A DNA stretch of 64,000 nt from positions 168,812 through 232,811 of the forward strand of contig NZ_NRQY01000002.1 in the NCBI RefSeq assembly GCF_003996855.1, written 5' to 3'. The position numbers and the translations under genes were made by a program. Below, piece by piece: positions 27,847 to 37,333 of this stretch (the first letter of the stretch is position 1; each line of letters begins with the position of its first letter). The DNA comes from Morganella morganii (GTDB taxonomy: Bacteria; Pseudomonadota; Gammaproteobacteria; Enterobacterales; Enterobacteriaceae). A model generated the notes under the pieces. The model had not been told where the DNA came from, did not search any database, and saw only the letters and a list, made by a program, of their open reading frames with translations.

Positions 27847-30000
27847 TTAACACCCTTCTGCTGCTTCACGCAGACGACGCTTAATACCGGTATATTCCTG
27901 AACAACATAATGCTCAGCCTGCTTCTGATCCGCAATCGGTTCGACGCGGACAGCACAGTATTTATATTCCGGTGTTTTGGTAATCGGGCTGAGGTTTTCC
28001 GCCACCAGCTCGTTACATGCACCAATCCACCACTGATAAGTCATGTAAACCGCCCCTTTGTTCGGGCGCTCACTGACATTAGCACGGGTGATAACTTTCC
28101 CCTGACGGGATGCCACCCAGACCAGTTCCTGATCTTTAATCCCCAGTGCCTGCGCATCTGCGGTATTGATCTGAATATAGCCCGGCTCATCTGCCAGTGC
28201 CGCCAGTGCTTTACAGTTACCGGTCATGGAGCGGCAGGAGTAGTGCCCCACTTCACGGACGGTTGCCAGCACCATCGGATATTCATCACTGACCTTATCG
28301 ATCGGCGGACGCCATTCACAGGTATAGAACTGACCTTTGCCGTTCGGGGTATCAAAAATACCGCCGTCGTACAGATATTCCGTACCCTGATCACTGTCAG
28401 CCACATCGCGGCACGGCCACTGGATATAGGCCAGATCCGCCATCTTCTCGTAGGTCGCACCATAATAGATAGGGCAGAGTTCACGTAACTCATCCCAAAT
28501 CTCTTTGGTGTTGCTGTAATGCATCGGGAAGCCCATCGCGGTGGACATCAGGCTGATAATTTCCCAGTCCGGTTTCACATCACCGACCGGCTCAACCGCT
28601 TTATAGAAGCGCTGGAACCCGCGATCCGCTGCGGTATACACCCCTTCATGTTCCCCCCAGGAGGTGGCAGGGAAAATCACGTCAGCAATCGACGCGGTTT
28701 TGGTCATGAAGATATCCTGGACAATCAACAGCTCCAGTTTATCGAAGGTACGGCGGATAGTGGCCAGATCCGGTTCTGTCTGAAGCGGATCTTCACCCAT
28801 CACGTAGTGCGCCTTCAGCACGCCCTCGTCAATAAAGTGCGGAACCTCACTCAGCGGAATACCGTTTTCGTCAGGCATTTTTTCGATGCCCCAGAATTTG
28901 GCGAATTTCTCCAGAGCCGCTTTATCTTCCACATACTGATATCCCGGCAGAGTATTCGGCAGTGCGCCCATATCACAGGCACCCTGAACGTTGTTCTGAC
29001 CACGGACAGGGCCGACACCGACATGCGGTTTACCCAGGTTGCCGGTCAGTAACGCCAGGCTGGTCAGTGCGCGGACGGTTTCCACACCCTGATAGAACTG
29101 CGTGACACCCATCCCCCACAGAATGACCACATTCTCTGCTTTCGCATACATACGGGCGGTTTTGCGGATATCATCGGCTTTCAGGCCGGTTGTCGCTTCC
29201 ACAGACTCTGGTGTATATGGCTCAACCAGCTTGCGGTATTCCTCAAACTGCTCGGTATGGCCATCGATAAAGTCTTTATCGTGCAGATTTTCTTCAATAA
29301 TCACATGCGCCAACGCATTGATAAGCGCAATGTTTGAACCATTTTTCAGTGCTAAATGAATATCAGCAAGACGCGCTGATTCAATATAGCGCGGGTCACA
29401 GACAATAATCTGTGCACCCTTCTCTTTCGCCTTCACAATGCGGCGGGCGACGATAGGGTGTGAATCCGCGGCATTGTAACCGAAGATAAAAATACATTTG
29501 GTATCCTCAATCTCGACGATTGAGTTACTCATTGCGCCGTTACCGACCGAACGCTGCAGACCTGCAACCGAAGGGCCGTGTCAGACACGTGCGCAGCAGT
29601 CGATATTGTTACTGCCGACTGCCGCACGAACAAATTTTTGCATCACGAAGTTAGCTTCGTTACCCGGACCACGGGATGAACCGGTGGTCATAATCGCTTC
29701 CGGGCCGTACTTCTCTTTGATAGCCAGCAGGCGGGAACTGGCAAACTCAATCGCCTCTTCCCAGGAGACCGGTTCCAGTTTGCCACCACGCTGACGGCGG
29801 ATCATGGGGGTCTTTAAGCGGGGGGTTAAAATCTTGGTGTCATGAATGAAGTCCCAGCCATAATACCCTTTCAGGCAGAGCTCTCCTTCATTGGTGTGAC
29901 CATTCGCGCCCTCCGCGCCAATGATCTTCCCGTTCTCCACCTTCAGGTTAATTTTACAGCCTGAGGCGCAATACGGGCAGACGGTGATGACTTTTTCCAT
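27847..30000 (-). CDS. fdhF: Formate dehydrogenase H, selenocysteine-containing
   Basis: A 717-residue molybdopterin selenoenzyme that oxidises formate to CO2 and feeds electrons to the hydrogenase. The [4Fe-4S] ligands Cys8, Cys11 and Cys15 lie in VCPYCASGCKINL. The frame is crossed by TGA at 29581-29583, read as selenocysteine: the context is CCARV-U-HGPSVAGLQ, as in E. coli, and Sec falls at residue 140, the E. coli position. A SECIS hairpin follows at once. I choose ATG 30000 (AGGAG eight bases upstream) over ATG 30006, whose spacing is too short. An annotator that reads TGA as stop would split it into two false genes. Confidence 0.97.
29538..29583 (-). promoter_or_regulatory. SECIS element of fdhF
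   Basis: The roughly 40 bases after the UGA codon on the minus strand can fold into the bacterial SECIS hairpin. The apical part reads GGTTGCAGGTCTGCAGC: stem TTGCA/TGCAG, loop GGTCT containing the GU that SelB recognises. The sequence is nearly the same as that of E. coli fdhF. Basis: pattern match by eye. Confidence 0.88.
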
Positions 30001-30057
30001 CAACATTGCTCCTATATCTTCTCTTAGCGGATAAATACCGCCTTATCACCACCAGTC

Positions 30058-30076
30058 ATGCAGGGTTTATGCCAAT
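30058..30076 (-). promoter_or_regulatory. Sigma-54 promoter of fdhF
   Basis: On the minus strand TTGGCATAAACCCTGCA has the -24 GG and -12 GC at exact spacing. The transcript start would be near 30048, about 50 bases before the ATG. E. coli fdhF also depends on sigma-54. Confidence 0.75.
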
Positions 30077-30167
30077 TTTAAATCTGAAATAAAAACCCTT
30101 TAACTTACTGAATATATTTTGTTTTAATTTTTTATTATCACCATGACAGGCGATGGCAACGACGGGA

Positions 30168-30185
30168 TCGTCAAAAATGTCGAAC
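30168..30185. promoter_or_regulatory. Candidate FhlA upstream activating site (fdhF)
   Basis: TCGTCAAAAATGTCGAAC is the exact reverse complement of the 18-base element upstream of hydN. It lies about 95 bases upstream of the -24/-12 promoter. Confidence 0.75.
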
Positions 30186-30532
30186 GATTCTGCACGGTGT
30201 CAGACAACGACACAGACGCAGCCGTGTCCGTGTCCCTTCAGAACAATTTTACAATTGCATGATGAATTATAACTGTGTTAAAAAAGAAGTACAATATGAT
30301 GGTGATCAATCATCCGCACCGCCGGTTTTTTTCCGTATTTCATAACAGTTTACGAAAATTTTCCCGCTGACTGTTGATATCGGTTCCCCGGCACTGTTTT
30401 ACAATGTCCATAACACAATGTTCATAACACCATGGCAGTAACAACGACTTAATTTTTCACGGCTCTTCCTCCCTGATAATGTGCGTGGCTCCGCGTATTA
30501 TCAAAATAATAAAAGAGAGATAAAAACCTGAT

Positions 30533-31444
30533 ATGAAAGTTAATGATATTTTAATCGCCCTGCTGGTCGCCATGATCTGGGGGGTGAACTTCGTGGTGAT
30601 CAAAGTGGGCGTCACCGGCATTCCGCCGCTGTTTCTCGGGGCGCTGCGTTTTCTGTTTGTGGCACTGCCCGCCGTCTTCTTTATCCCGCGCCCGAAAATC
30701 GCCCTGAACCGTCTGGTTATTTACGGTCTGACTATCTGCTTCGGCCAGTTTGCCTTTCTGTTCAGTGCCGTCAAAGCCGGAATTCCGGCCGGGATTGCCT
30801 CTGTGGTCTTACAGTCCCAGGTCTTTTTCACCATTGTTCTCGGCGGCCTGATCCTGAAAGAGTCGCTGAAAATCAGTCAGGTGATCGGCATTATTGTCGC
30901 CGTTGTGGGTTTAACCGTGCTGGCGAAAGGCGGGGACAGCGGCAGTCTGACCGATATTCCGCTGATGGCGCTGATGATGACGCTGGCCGGGGGCTTCTCC
31001 TGGGCCTGCGGTAATATCTGCAACCGTATCATTATGAAAGAGACACCGGACTGTAACGGCATGTCACTGGTGGCCTGGAGCGCGCTGGTGCCGATTGTTC
31101 CGTTTATCCTGATGTCACTGTGGATGGAAGGCGCGGACGCGATTGTCAGCAGCATTTCTCATATCAGCCTGCTGACCGTGGGGGCGATTATGTATCTCGT
31201 CTATCTCTCCACGTTTGTGGGATATACCTTATGGAGCCGTCTGCTCGGCCGCTACGAAACCTGGCGTGTCACACCGTTTGCCCTGCTGGTGCCGTTTGCC
31301 GGGATTGCCAGCAGCGCCGTACTGCTCGGTGAAACTATCACCATGATGCAGTTCGCCGGTCTCGGTTTTATTATGGCGGGCCTGATTCTGACAGTCTTCG
31401 GCAAACGTCTGGCGTCACTGCTGACACGCAGAAAATCTGTCTGA
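30533..31444 (+). CDS. eamA: EamA-type metabolite exporter
   Basis: A 303-residue ten-helix member of the drug/metabolite transporter superfamily, built from two EamA repeats. It resembles E. coli EamA (YdeD), which exports cysteine pathway metabolites: both start with a WGxNFVVIKVG helix, and share RFLFVALPAVFF and FSWACGNICNRIIM in the repeats and LLGRYETWRVTPFALLVPF in the second half. The export substrate here is inferred from E. coli only. It stands alone, divergent from fdhF and convergent with the phosphatase effector gene. Confidence 0.88.
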   Translation: MKVNDILIALLVAMIWGVNFVVIKVGVTGIPPLFLGALRFLFVALPAVFFIPRPKIALNRLVIYGLTICFGQFAFLFSAVKAGIPAGIASVVLQSQVFFTIVLGGLILKESLKISQVIGIIVAVVGLTVLAKGGDSGSLTDIPLMALMMTLAGGFSWACGNICNRIIMKETPDCNGMSLVAWSALVPIVPFILMSLWMEGADAIVSSISHISLLTVGAIMYLVYLSTFVGYTLWSRLLGRYETWRVTPFALLVPFAGIASSAVLLGETITMMQFAGLGFIMAGLILTVFGKRLASLLTRRKSV

Positions 31445-31454
31445 AGAAAATAAA

Positions 31455-31484
31455 CAGTCAGCCCAGGTTTTTACGGGCTGACTG
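31455..31484. terminator. Hairpin between eamA and the phosphatase gene
   Basis: The inverted repeat CAGTCAGCCC / GGGCTGACTG has a ten-base loop and lies between convergent stop codons. The following T run is poor, so termination strength is uncertain. Confidence 0.45.
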
Positions 31485-31493
31485 ATGGTAAAA

Positions 31494-32579
31494 TTAATGA
31501 TGTTCTTTATGCAGATTGATCAATGTATTGTACTGTTCAGAAGTCTGCACCATTTTTGAAGAACCGGTTTCACGTAACTGCAATACAATTTCCTCCGGCA
31601 TATTTTTATTACCTGGCTTCAGTATTTCAATTGCTCCGGCGGCGGCACCGGTACGGCCAATCCCTGCACTGCAATGAATAAACGGCTGAGGATTGCAGCC
31701 GGGGTCCTGCCCGATCTTCTGCTCAATTTTTCCATTGATACCCGAAACCAATTTTTTCAGTGCTGAAGGAGCAATGGTTGTACGATCTTCCCAGTTTGTG
31801 ACATGCATAACCGATATCGGTGTTGTTTTGCCGTTTGCGGTTATTTCTATCCGGTAGTTGCGCAATTCAAGATTTCCGGCCATTGCAATATGTGCCTTCG
31901 GATTAATTTTGCATTTCACCGAAACATCATCATAGTGACCATCCCGGCGAAAATACGCCGGAAGATGCCGGTCAGCGATATCATTATCGGAAGAAAGCAC
32001 AACCAACACCCCCGGTTTTTGATCCGCAAGCATACAAAGATGGTCCCGGAGTTCTTCCGGCTTAGGGTACTGACTGCGCATCGCCAGGTTCACCCCATCG
32101 ACCTTCATTTGATTGGCAGGCAACCCTTTACCTTCCGGTGTAAATAACTGAGTTGTTGCGCAAGTATCGATGTCCCCGTAGCGCTGATGATTCATTCCGG
32201 TAATAAAATTATTCCGATCAAGCCGCTCTGCTGTTTTTGTCTGCAATTGTCCGAATACATCACCCGCCCGTTCTGTTTTCATCTCCTCCGTGAACGGAGT
32301 GAATTTAGGACCTGCTCTCCGTTGTGCCAGTGACTGATGCACCACCTCACCCGGTAACGGCATTCGTGCCCGCGCCTGTAATGACGGCGGAACCGGTGCC
32401 GGATAGGACGGCGGCTGCATAAATACAGGATGCGGCGGCACTGCCGGAGGCTGGCTTGATCGTTCTTGTAACACCACTGTCCGCCCCTGATACTGCGTTA
32501 ACCTTGGCGGAAGGGGCGGTGGCAGAGCGTCGTTACTCTGAGTGTAATTGGGTATAATATCAGGACGGATCCCGGGCAT
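31494..32579 (-). CDS. YopH/SptP-like tyrosine phosphatase, putative type III effector
   Basis: A 361-residue protein with a proline-rich N terminus and a C-terminal tyrosine phosphatase domain (from about residue 125). The catalytic P-loop HCSAGIGRTG has nucleophile Cys303 and Arg309. The general-acid loop reads NWED (Asp265) where YopH and SptP have NWPD. The terminal MVQTSEQY supplies the Q-loop. The segment LPANQMKVDG...MRSQYPKPEEL follows the YopH/SptP family layout. The N terminus holds PPPLPPR (20-26), a canonical class II SH3 ligand, plus other PxxP clusters. The start at 32579 has AGAGGA at good spacing. A secretion-chaperone gene lies just upstream in the same direction. Host-cell dephosphorylation is inferred; no secretion apparatus is in the window. 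Confidence 0.85.
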   Translation of the reverse strand: MPGIRPDIIPNYTQSNDALPPPLPPRLTQYQGRTVVLQERSSQPPAVPPHPVFMQPPSYPAPVPPSLQARARMPLPGEVVHQSLAQRRAGPKFTPFTEEMKTERAGDVFGQLQTKTAERLDRNNFITGMNHQRYGDIDTCATTQLFTPEGKGLPANQMKVDGVNLAMRSQYPKPEELRDHLCMLADQKPGVLVVLSSDNDIADRHLPAYFRRDGHYDDVSVKCKINPKAHIAMAGNLELRNYRIEITANGKTTPISVMHVTNWEDRTTIAPSALKKLVSGINGKIEQKIGQDPGCNPQPFIHCSAGIGRTGAAAGAIEILKPGNKNMPEEIVLQLRETGSSKMVQTSEQYNTLINLHKEHH

Positions 32580-32602
32580 AATCATTCCTCTGGTAGTAAT
32601 AA

Positions 32603-33004
32603 TTAACCAAAGTCCAACAAGTAATCTGCGGACTTCAGGATATATTCAAATAATTCAATAACATGATGATCTTCTGTTCCCTGAAGCGGCAAACGGCTCC
32701 AAATCACCCACTCTTCTTTTTCATTCAATGAAATCACCGGCTGCCCGGAAAGCTGCGTTAACGTATTCCGCGTCAGGACATTTTTCATTAATTCATTATT
32801 TTGCGTAATGTGTGGTAATGCCCCGATATTTGCTGACAGATACCAGTCTGCCTCATCAATCACAGCCAGAGACAATGAATAACGGCCATCAATTGTTAAC
32901 ATAAATGTATGCTGATCGGTGGCGGGGGGCGGGGGCGGGGCGTCCAGCCCGATATGGCGTAACAGCATCATGGCGGTACGGTGAAAAGATGATAAATCCT
33001 GCAT
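32603..33004 (-). CDS. Putative type III secretion chaperone (CesT/SicP-like)
   Basis: A 133-residue acidic protein encoded 23 bases upstream of the phosphatase gene, in the order chaperone then effector usual for SycH-YopH and SicP-SptP pairs. It has the class I chaperone plan: an N-terminal helix (LSSFHRTAMMLLRHIGL), strands (HTFMLTIDGRYSLSLAVI) and a C-terminal amphipathic helix (VIELFEYILKSADYLL). A short proline run (PPPPPA) interrupts residues 21-28. The ATG at 33004 has AGGA six bases upstream; a further in-frame start adds only unrelated residues. Assignment is by size, plan and neighbour, not by strong sequence match. Confidence 0.7.
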   Translation of the reverse strand: MQDLSSFHRTAMMLLRHIGLDAPPPPPATDQHTFMLTIDGRYSLSLAVIDEADWYLSANIGALPHITQNNELMKNVLTRNTLTQLSGQPVISLNEKEEWVIWSRLPLQGTEDHHVIELFEYILKSADYLLDFG

Positions 33005-33203
33005 ATTCTTTCCTGATAAAGGTAATAACATTAGCAAGATCATTTCATACCAAAATCAATAATACTTTTATGTTTAATCCATCACTCAAAACTATCTCTG
33101 ATGAAAAATATTCTTTAAAAAAATAATTAATATTTATTTTTTTAAAGAATAAATCATGAAAGCAGACATAATTAGTTAATCAACCATATAAAAAGGATAT
33201 CTT

Positions 33204-34136
33204 ATGAGAATCAGTGATATTCCCGGGAATCAAACCGCTGTTAATATACACAGGCCAAAAGTTGACGGAAAAACAGTAAGCCCCCTTCAGTTTGACAGAA
33301 TGGCGGAGAGAATAAATTATATACAAAATACAACAATGGAATTTAAACTGAACAGAAATACATTTATTACCGACACCCGCGAGTTCAGCAAAAATGTATT
33401 GGGAAGTATCTGTAAGTTCAGTATACCGCTGAAAAAACCGGATTCTGTTTCTGATCCTCATTTTATTTTACATACTGAAGAAAGTATAAATAAAGGGATA
33501 AAAGAATGGCGGAATCAGGAAAAAACCACCTTTATTTCTGCCTTTATTAACCGGACGATTGATCAGACATGCAGGGAAAACTATGTGAAAATAGGAAAAA
33601 CTGAAAAAGAAAATCTGTTTAATGAGATCAAAAAGACATTCTTCCCTACAACAAAACTGAATACCGGCTGTGCACAGTCCTCTGTAATTCAGGCGCTGCT
33701 CAATGACAGCTCACTGGCAGAAAACATCAGTAAACTTGATATAGAAAATGAAATTCCGGATAACACAGCAGATATCATGTTATCAAAAATACAGAGTATG
33801 ACAACAATATCACCTGATCATCCTGTCAGTACTGAAGAACGGCAAAATCAGCAAAAAGATCTGGCTGAATTTAACCGACAGTATAAAGCAGCACTGACCG
33901 GAGAAAGAACCGCAATAAGAGCAGATATCTATAATTATATAGCAGAGAATATATTTAATACTTTTTTATGTGATCAATTTTATGGCGGAAATTCCGGTGC
34001 CGTCGAGTTTAATAAACTTCGGGAGACTATCAGTGAAATGGTACTCAGCAGAGCAGTGCCGGTCAGTGAATCCGCCCGCTTCTTTTTTTCAGAACATCCG
34101 CTTTCAGTTACCACCCGTCTGCCTGACGGCAATTAA
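33204..34136 (+). CDS. Unrecognised 310-residue protein, possible effector
   Basis: A low-GC gene with AAGGA at proper distance before the ATG, divergent from the chaperone-phosphatase pair and followed by its own terminator. I recognise no domain. There is no signal peptide or membrane segment, so the product is soluble. The N terminus is rich in polar residues (MRISDIPGNQTAVNIHRPKV), compatible with a type III secretion signal but not proof of one. The rest is predicted mostly helical and is rich in Asn, Lys, Glu and Ile. A TGCAQSS patch near residue 155 contains one of its few cysteines. Codon use matches the flanking effector genes, not the chromosome core, suggesting joint acquisition. 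Confidence 0.7.
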   Translation: MRISDIPGNQTAVNIHRPKVDGKTVSPLQFDRMAERINYIQNTTMEFKLNRNTFITDTREFSKNVLGSICKFSIPLKKPDSVSDPHFILHTEESINKGIKEWRNQEKTTFISAFINRTIDQTCRENYVKIGKTEKENLFNEIKKTFFPTTKLNTGCAQSSVIQALLNDSSLAENISKLDIENEIPDNTADIMLSKIQSMTTISPDHPVSTEERQNQQKDLAEFNRQYKAALTGERTAIRADIYNYIAENIFNTFLCDQFYGGNSGAVEFNKLRETISEMVLSRAVPVSESARFFFSEHPLSVTTRLPDGN

Positions 34137-34191
34137 CCGGGCCGTTATCTGATATCGCACGAACAATTGTGTTTATTTTTCAGGTCACCAC

Positions 34192-34221
34192 AGGGTTATT
34201 CGTTTTATGAATAACCCTTTT
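34192..34221 (+). terminator. Terminator of the unrecognised gene
   Basis: A perfect ten-base stem AGGGTTATTC / GAATAACCCT with a seven-base loop is followed by TTTTCT. The remaining 200 bases up to cstA show no clear element. Confidence 0.75.
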
Positions 34222-34439
34222 CTGTATGTGTATTTTCTTTGTGAACTTATCATCTCCCTGAAACTACAATCACGCTACATTCCGCTAACAGTGATTAACC
34301 TAACAATAATGAAATAAATCCACCTTATCCGCAGGTTACCTCTGGGAACTAAGTCAAATAAGTGATATTCCTCTCTTGTACAATTGGATAATAACAAACT
34401 GAAACTACTCCTCTTTACTCATTCGGACAGGTGAAATTT

Positions 34440-36543
34440 ATGAAAGCGTTCAAACAACTTGCCGGCGTGCTGCTCGCAATTGTCGGTGCCTTTGCCCTCG
34501 GGTATATCGCACTGAACAGAGGCGAACAGATCAACGCGCTCTGGATAGTCGTTGCCGCCGTCTGTATTTATCTGGTGGCTTACCGCTATTACGGGATCTA
34601 TATCGCCGAAAAAGTGCTGAAAGTCGATGCAACCCGCATGACACCCGCCTTTAAAAATAATGACGGGCTTGATTATGTACCGACAGACAAAAAAAGTGCT
34701 GTTCGGCCACCACTTTGCGGCTATCGCCGGTGCAGGTCCGCTCGTCGGCCCGGTGCTCGCGGCGCAGATGGGCTATCTGCCGGGCATGCTCTGGCTGCTG
34801 GCCGGTGTGGTATTAGCCGGTGCCGTGCAGGACTTTATGGTGCTGTTCGTCTCCACCCGCCGCAACGGCCGCTCCCTCGGGGAACTGGTCAAAGAGGAAA
34901 TGGGGAATGTCGCCGGTGTTATCGCGCTGATCGCCTGTTTTATGATTATGGTGATTATCCTCGCCGTCCTCGCGATGATCGTGGTGAAAGCACTGACTCA
35001 CAGCCCGTGGGGAACATATACCGTTGCCTTTACCATCCCGCTGGCTTTCTTTATGGGGATTTACACCCGTTACATCCGTCCCGGACGTGTCGGGGAAGTT
35101 TCTGTTATCGGCCTGATTTTCCTGGTATTCGCCATTATTTCCGGCGGCTGGGTAGCCGAAAGCCCGACCTGGGCACCGTATTTTGATTATGACGGCGTGC
35201 AGCTGACCTGGATGCTGGTCGGTTACGGCTTTGTCGCAGCGGTTCTGCCGGTCTGGTTACTGCTGGCACCACGTGATTATCTGTCTACATTCCTGAAAAT
35301 CGGGACAATCGTCGGTCTGGCGATCGGTATTCTGATTATGCGCCCGATGCTGGAAATGCCGGCGCTGACAAAATTTATCGACGGCACCGGCCCGGTCTGG
35401 GCAGGGGATCTGTTCCCGTTCCTGTTTATCACCATTGCCTGTGGTGCGGTCTCCGGCTTCCATGCCCTGATTGCCTCCGGTACCACGCCGAAAATGCTGG
35501 CTAACGAAAACCAGGCCTGCTTTATCGGCTACGGCGGGATGCTGATGGAATCTTTCGTGGCGATTATGGCGCTGGTTGCCGCCTGTGTGATCGATCCGGG
35601 TGTGTACTTCGCCATGAACAGCCCGATGGCCATGCTGGCACCGGCCGGCACCACCGATGTGGTCGCTTCTGCCGCCAGTGTGGTCAGCAGCTGGGGCTTC
35701 CAGATAACCCCGGAAACCTTAACCAATATCGCCAATGAAGTGGGCGAACAGAGCATTATCTCCCGCGCAGGGGGGGCGCCGACACTCGCCGTCGGTATGG
35801 CCTATATTCTGCACGGGGCGCTCGGCGGTCTGATGGATGTCTCCTTCTGGTATCACTTCGCCATCCTGTTTGAAGCCCTGTTTATCCTGACTGCCGTGGA
35901 TGCCGGTACGCGCTCCGCCCGCTTTATGTTACAGGATTTACTGGGTGTGATTTCCCCGGCACTGAAACGGACGGATTCCCTGCCCGCCAACCTGATCGCC
36001 ACCGCGCTGTGTGTGCTGGCGTGGGGTTACTTCCTGCATCAGGGCGTTGTGGACCCGCTCGGTGGTATTAACACCCTGTGGCCGCTGTTCGGTATAGCCA
36101 ACCAGATGCTGGCCGGTATGGCACTGATGCTGTGTGCTGTGGTGCTGTTCAAGATGAAGCGTCAGGCATACGCCTGGGTGGCACTGGTGCCGATGGCGTG
36201 GCTGTTAATCTGTACCATGACCGCAGGCTGGGAAAAAGTGTTCAGCGAAGATGCCCGCGTCGGTTTCCTGGCGGTAGCGAATAAATTCCAGGCGATGATT
36301 GACAGCGGTAATATTCCGTCGCAGTACAGTGTGTCGCAGCTGTCACAGCTGGTGTTTAACAACCGTCTCGATGCCGGTCTGACACTGTTCTTTATGGTTG
36401 TCGTGGTCGTGTTGGCTGTCTTCTCACTGAAGACCGCGCTGAAAGCACTGAAATCTGACAAACCGACTGACAACGAAACACCGTACGAACCGATGCCGGA
36501 AAACTATCTTGATTTAGTGGCAAACAGCAAATCTGCCCACTAA
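34440..36543 (+). pseudogene. cstA: CstA pyruvate/peptide transporter, one-base shift
   Basis: A carbon-starvation protein A family transporter with about 16 to 18 membrane helices. In E. coli, CstA takes up pyruvate and influences peptide use on carbon starvation. The sequence follows E. coli CstA closely (GAFALGYIALNRGEQINALWIVV, later KVLFGHHFAAIAGAGPLVGP), but the frame breaks at seven A (34688-34694). With six A, the reading TDKKVLFGHH is continuous and the protein is 700 residues, against 701 in E. coli. As given, translation from the ATG would end near 35186 as nonsense. The body after the shift is fully conserved, which favours sequencing error or a very recent change. ybdD follows, as in E. 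coli. Confidence 0.88.
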
Positions 36544-36620
36544 AATCTGATATACTGGTGAAATAAGGACCGGCGGGCAACTGCCGGTCTTCCGTACGCA
36601 ACAGGTTCAGGGTCATAATT

Positions 36621-36818
36621 ATGTTTGATACTCTCGCAAAAGCAGGACGTTATCTCGGGCAGACTGCCAAAATGATGATTGGCGTGCCGGATTATGATAA
36701 CTATGTACAACACATGAAAAACACCCATCCTGATCAGACGCCGATGACCTATGAAGAGTTTTTCCGCGATCGCCAGGATGCCCGTTACGGCAGCAAAGGC
36801 GGCCCGAAATGCTGCTGA
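36621..36818 (+). CDS. ybdD: YbdD/YjiX family small protein
   Basis: A 65-residue cytoplasmic protein of the DUF466 family that accompanies CstA-type transporters. It starts [19 protein letters not shown] and ends [13 protein letters not shown], with the paired C-terminal cysteines of the family. It lies 77 bases after cstA in the same direction and is followed by a terminator. A role in assisting pyruvate uptake is reported for family members paired with such transporters. Confidence 0.93.
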   Translation: MFDTLAKAGRYLGQTAKMMIGVPDYDNYVQHMKNTHPDQTPMTYEEFFRDRQDARYGSKGGPKCC

Positions 36819-36838
36819 GCCGCACAACGGACTTCATG

Positions 36839-36871
36839 TAAAAATACCGCAAATTATTGCGGTATTTTTTA
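36839..36871. terminator. Terminator after ybdD
   Basis: AATACCGCAA / TTGCGGTATT with a short loop and A/T runs on both flanks. It can end ybdD and the convergent lipoprotein gene. Confidence 0.8.
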
Positions 36872-36875
36872 TTCA

Positions 36876-37190
36876 TCAGCGGCAGTTATTTTCCTGTAAA
36901 CGCATCAGCTGCCCCAGACGGGCTGACACTTTTTCGCGGGCATCCCCTTTGGCAATCCCGTTGCCGATGCCAAAATCCCCGAGGAACCCTAATACCGTTT
37001 TACCGTCAAATTCACCGGTTTTCTCAATGTCCTGCTCAATACTGCGGGTGACGGCAATTTCCTTTTTAATGTCACGGCAATCCATTAACAAGGATTCCTC
37101 AACAGATATCGCAGCCGCCTGCGGATATTGTTTGGTGGCACAAGCGGACAACAGTAAAGCAAACGGGATAATAACAGCGATTTTTTTCAT
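36876..37190 (-). CDS. Small lipoprotein of unknown function
   Basis: A 104-residue lipoprotein: MKKIAVIIPFALLLSACAT, lipobox LLSAC with Cys17. The mature part contains a helical stretch (SLLMDCRDIKKEIAVTRSIEQDIEK), then a glycine-rich hydrophobic patch (GFLGDFGIGNGIAKGDA) and a closing helix ending in CR. Two further cysteines could form a disulfide. The ATG at 37190 is chosen because the signal peptide starts there. It lies downstream of the hyf operon terminator, on the same strand, and is probably independent of it. Confidence 0.75.
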   Translation of the reverse strand: MKKIAVIIPFALLLSACATKQYPQAAAISVEESLLMDCRDIKKEIAVTRSIEQDIEKTGEFDGKTVLGFLGDFGIGNGIAKGDAREKVSARLGQLMRLQENNCR

Positions 37191-37280
37191 GGTATTTTTA
37201 CTCTCAGAAAGAAAGCTCAGACCATAAAAAAAAATGCACCGGCCGGATATCAAATACCGACCTTAAATCCGTGTATTCAT

Positions 37281-37311
37281 AAAAAAACCGCCGGATTTCT
37301 GCGGCGGTTTC
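37281..37311 (-). terminator. Terminator of the hyf operon
   Basis: On the minus strand AAACCGCCG / CGGCGGTTT with an eight-base loop runs into seven T, about 25 bases after the hycI stop. Confidence 0.8.
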
Positions 37312-37333
37312 TGTGGTAGCCAGAGGAACAAAT

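Larger units (their letters stand above)
30001..30532. other. Divergent fdhF-eamA control region
   Basis: About 530 bases without a gene. The part near fdhF has a sigma-54 promoter and an FhlA-type upstream site. The part near eamA is AT-rich; I see no clear element in it. Confidence 0.5.

Noticed and set aside
29581..29583. Nonsense mutation in fdhF
   Set aside because: Position, context and following hairpin show that the TGA is the selenocysteine codon.
34225..34439. CRP site upstream of cstA
   Set aside because: The best candidate (TGTGA followed by CATCT) matches only one half, so it is not listed.
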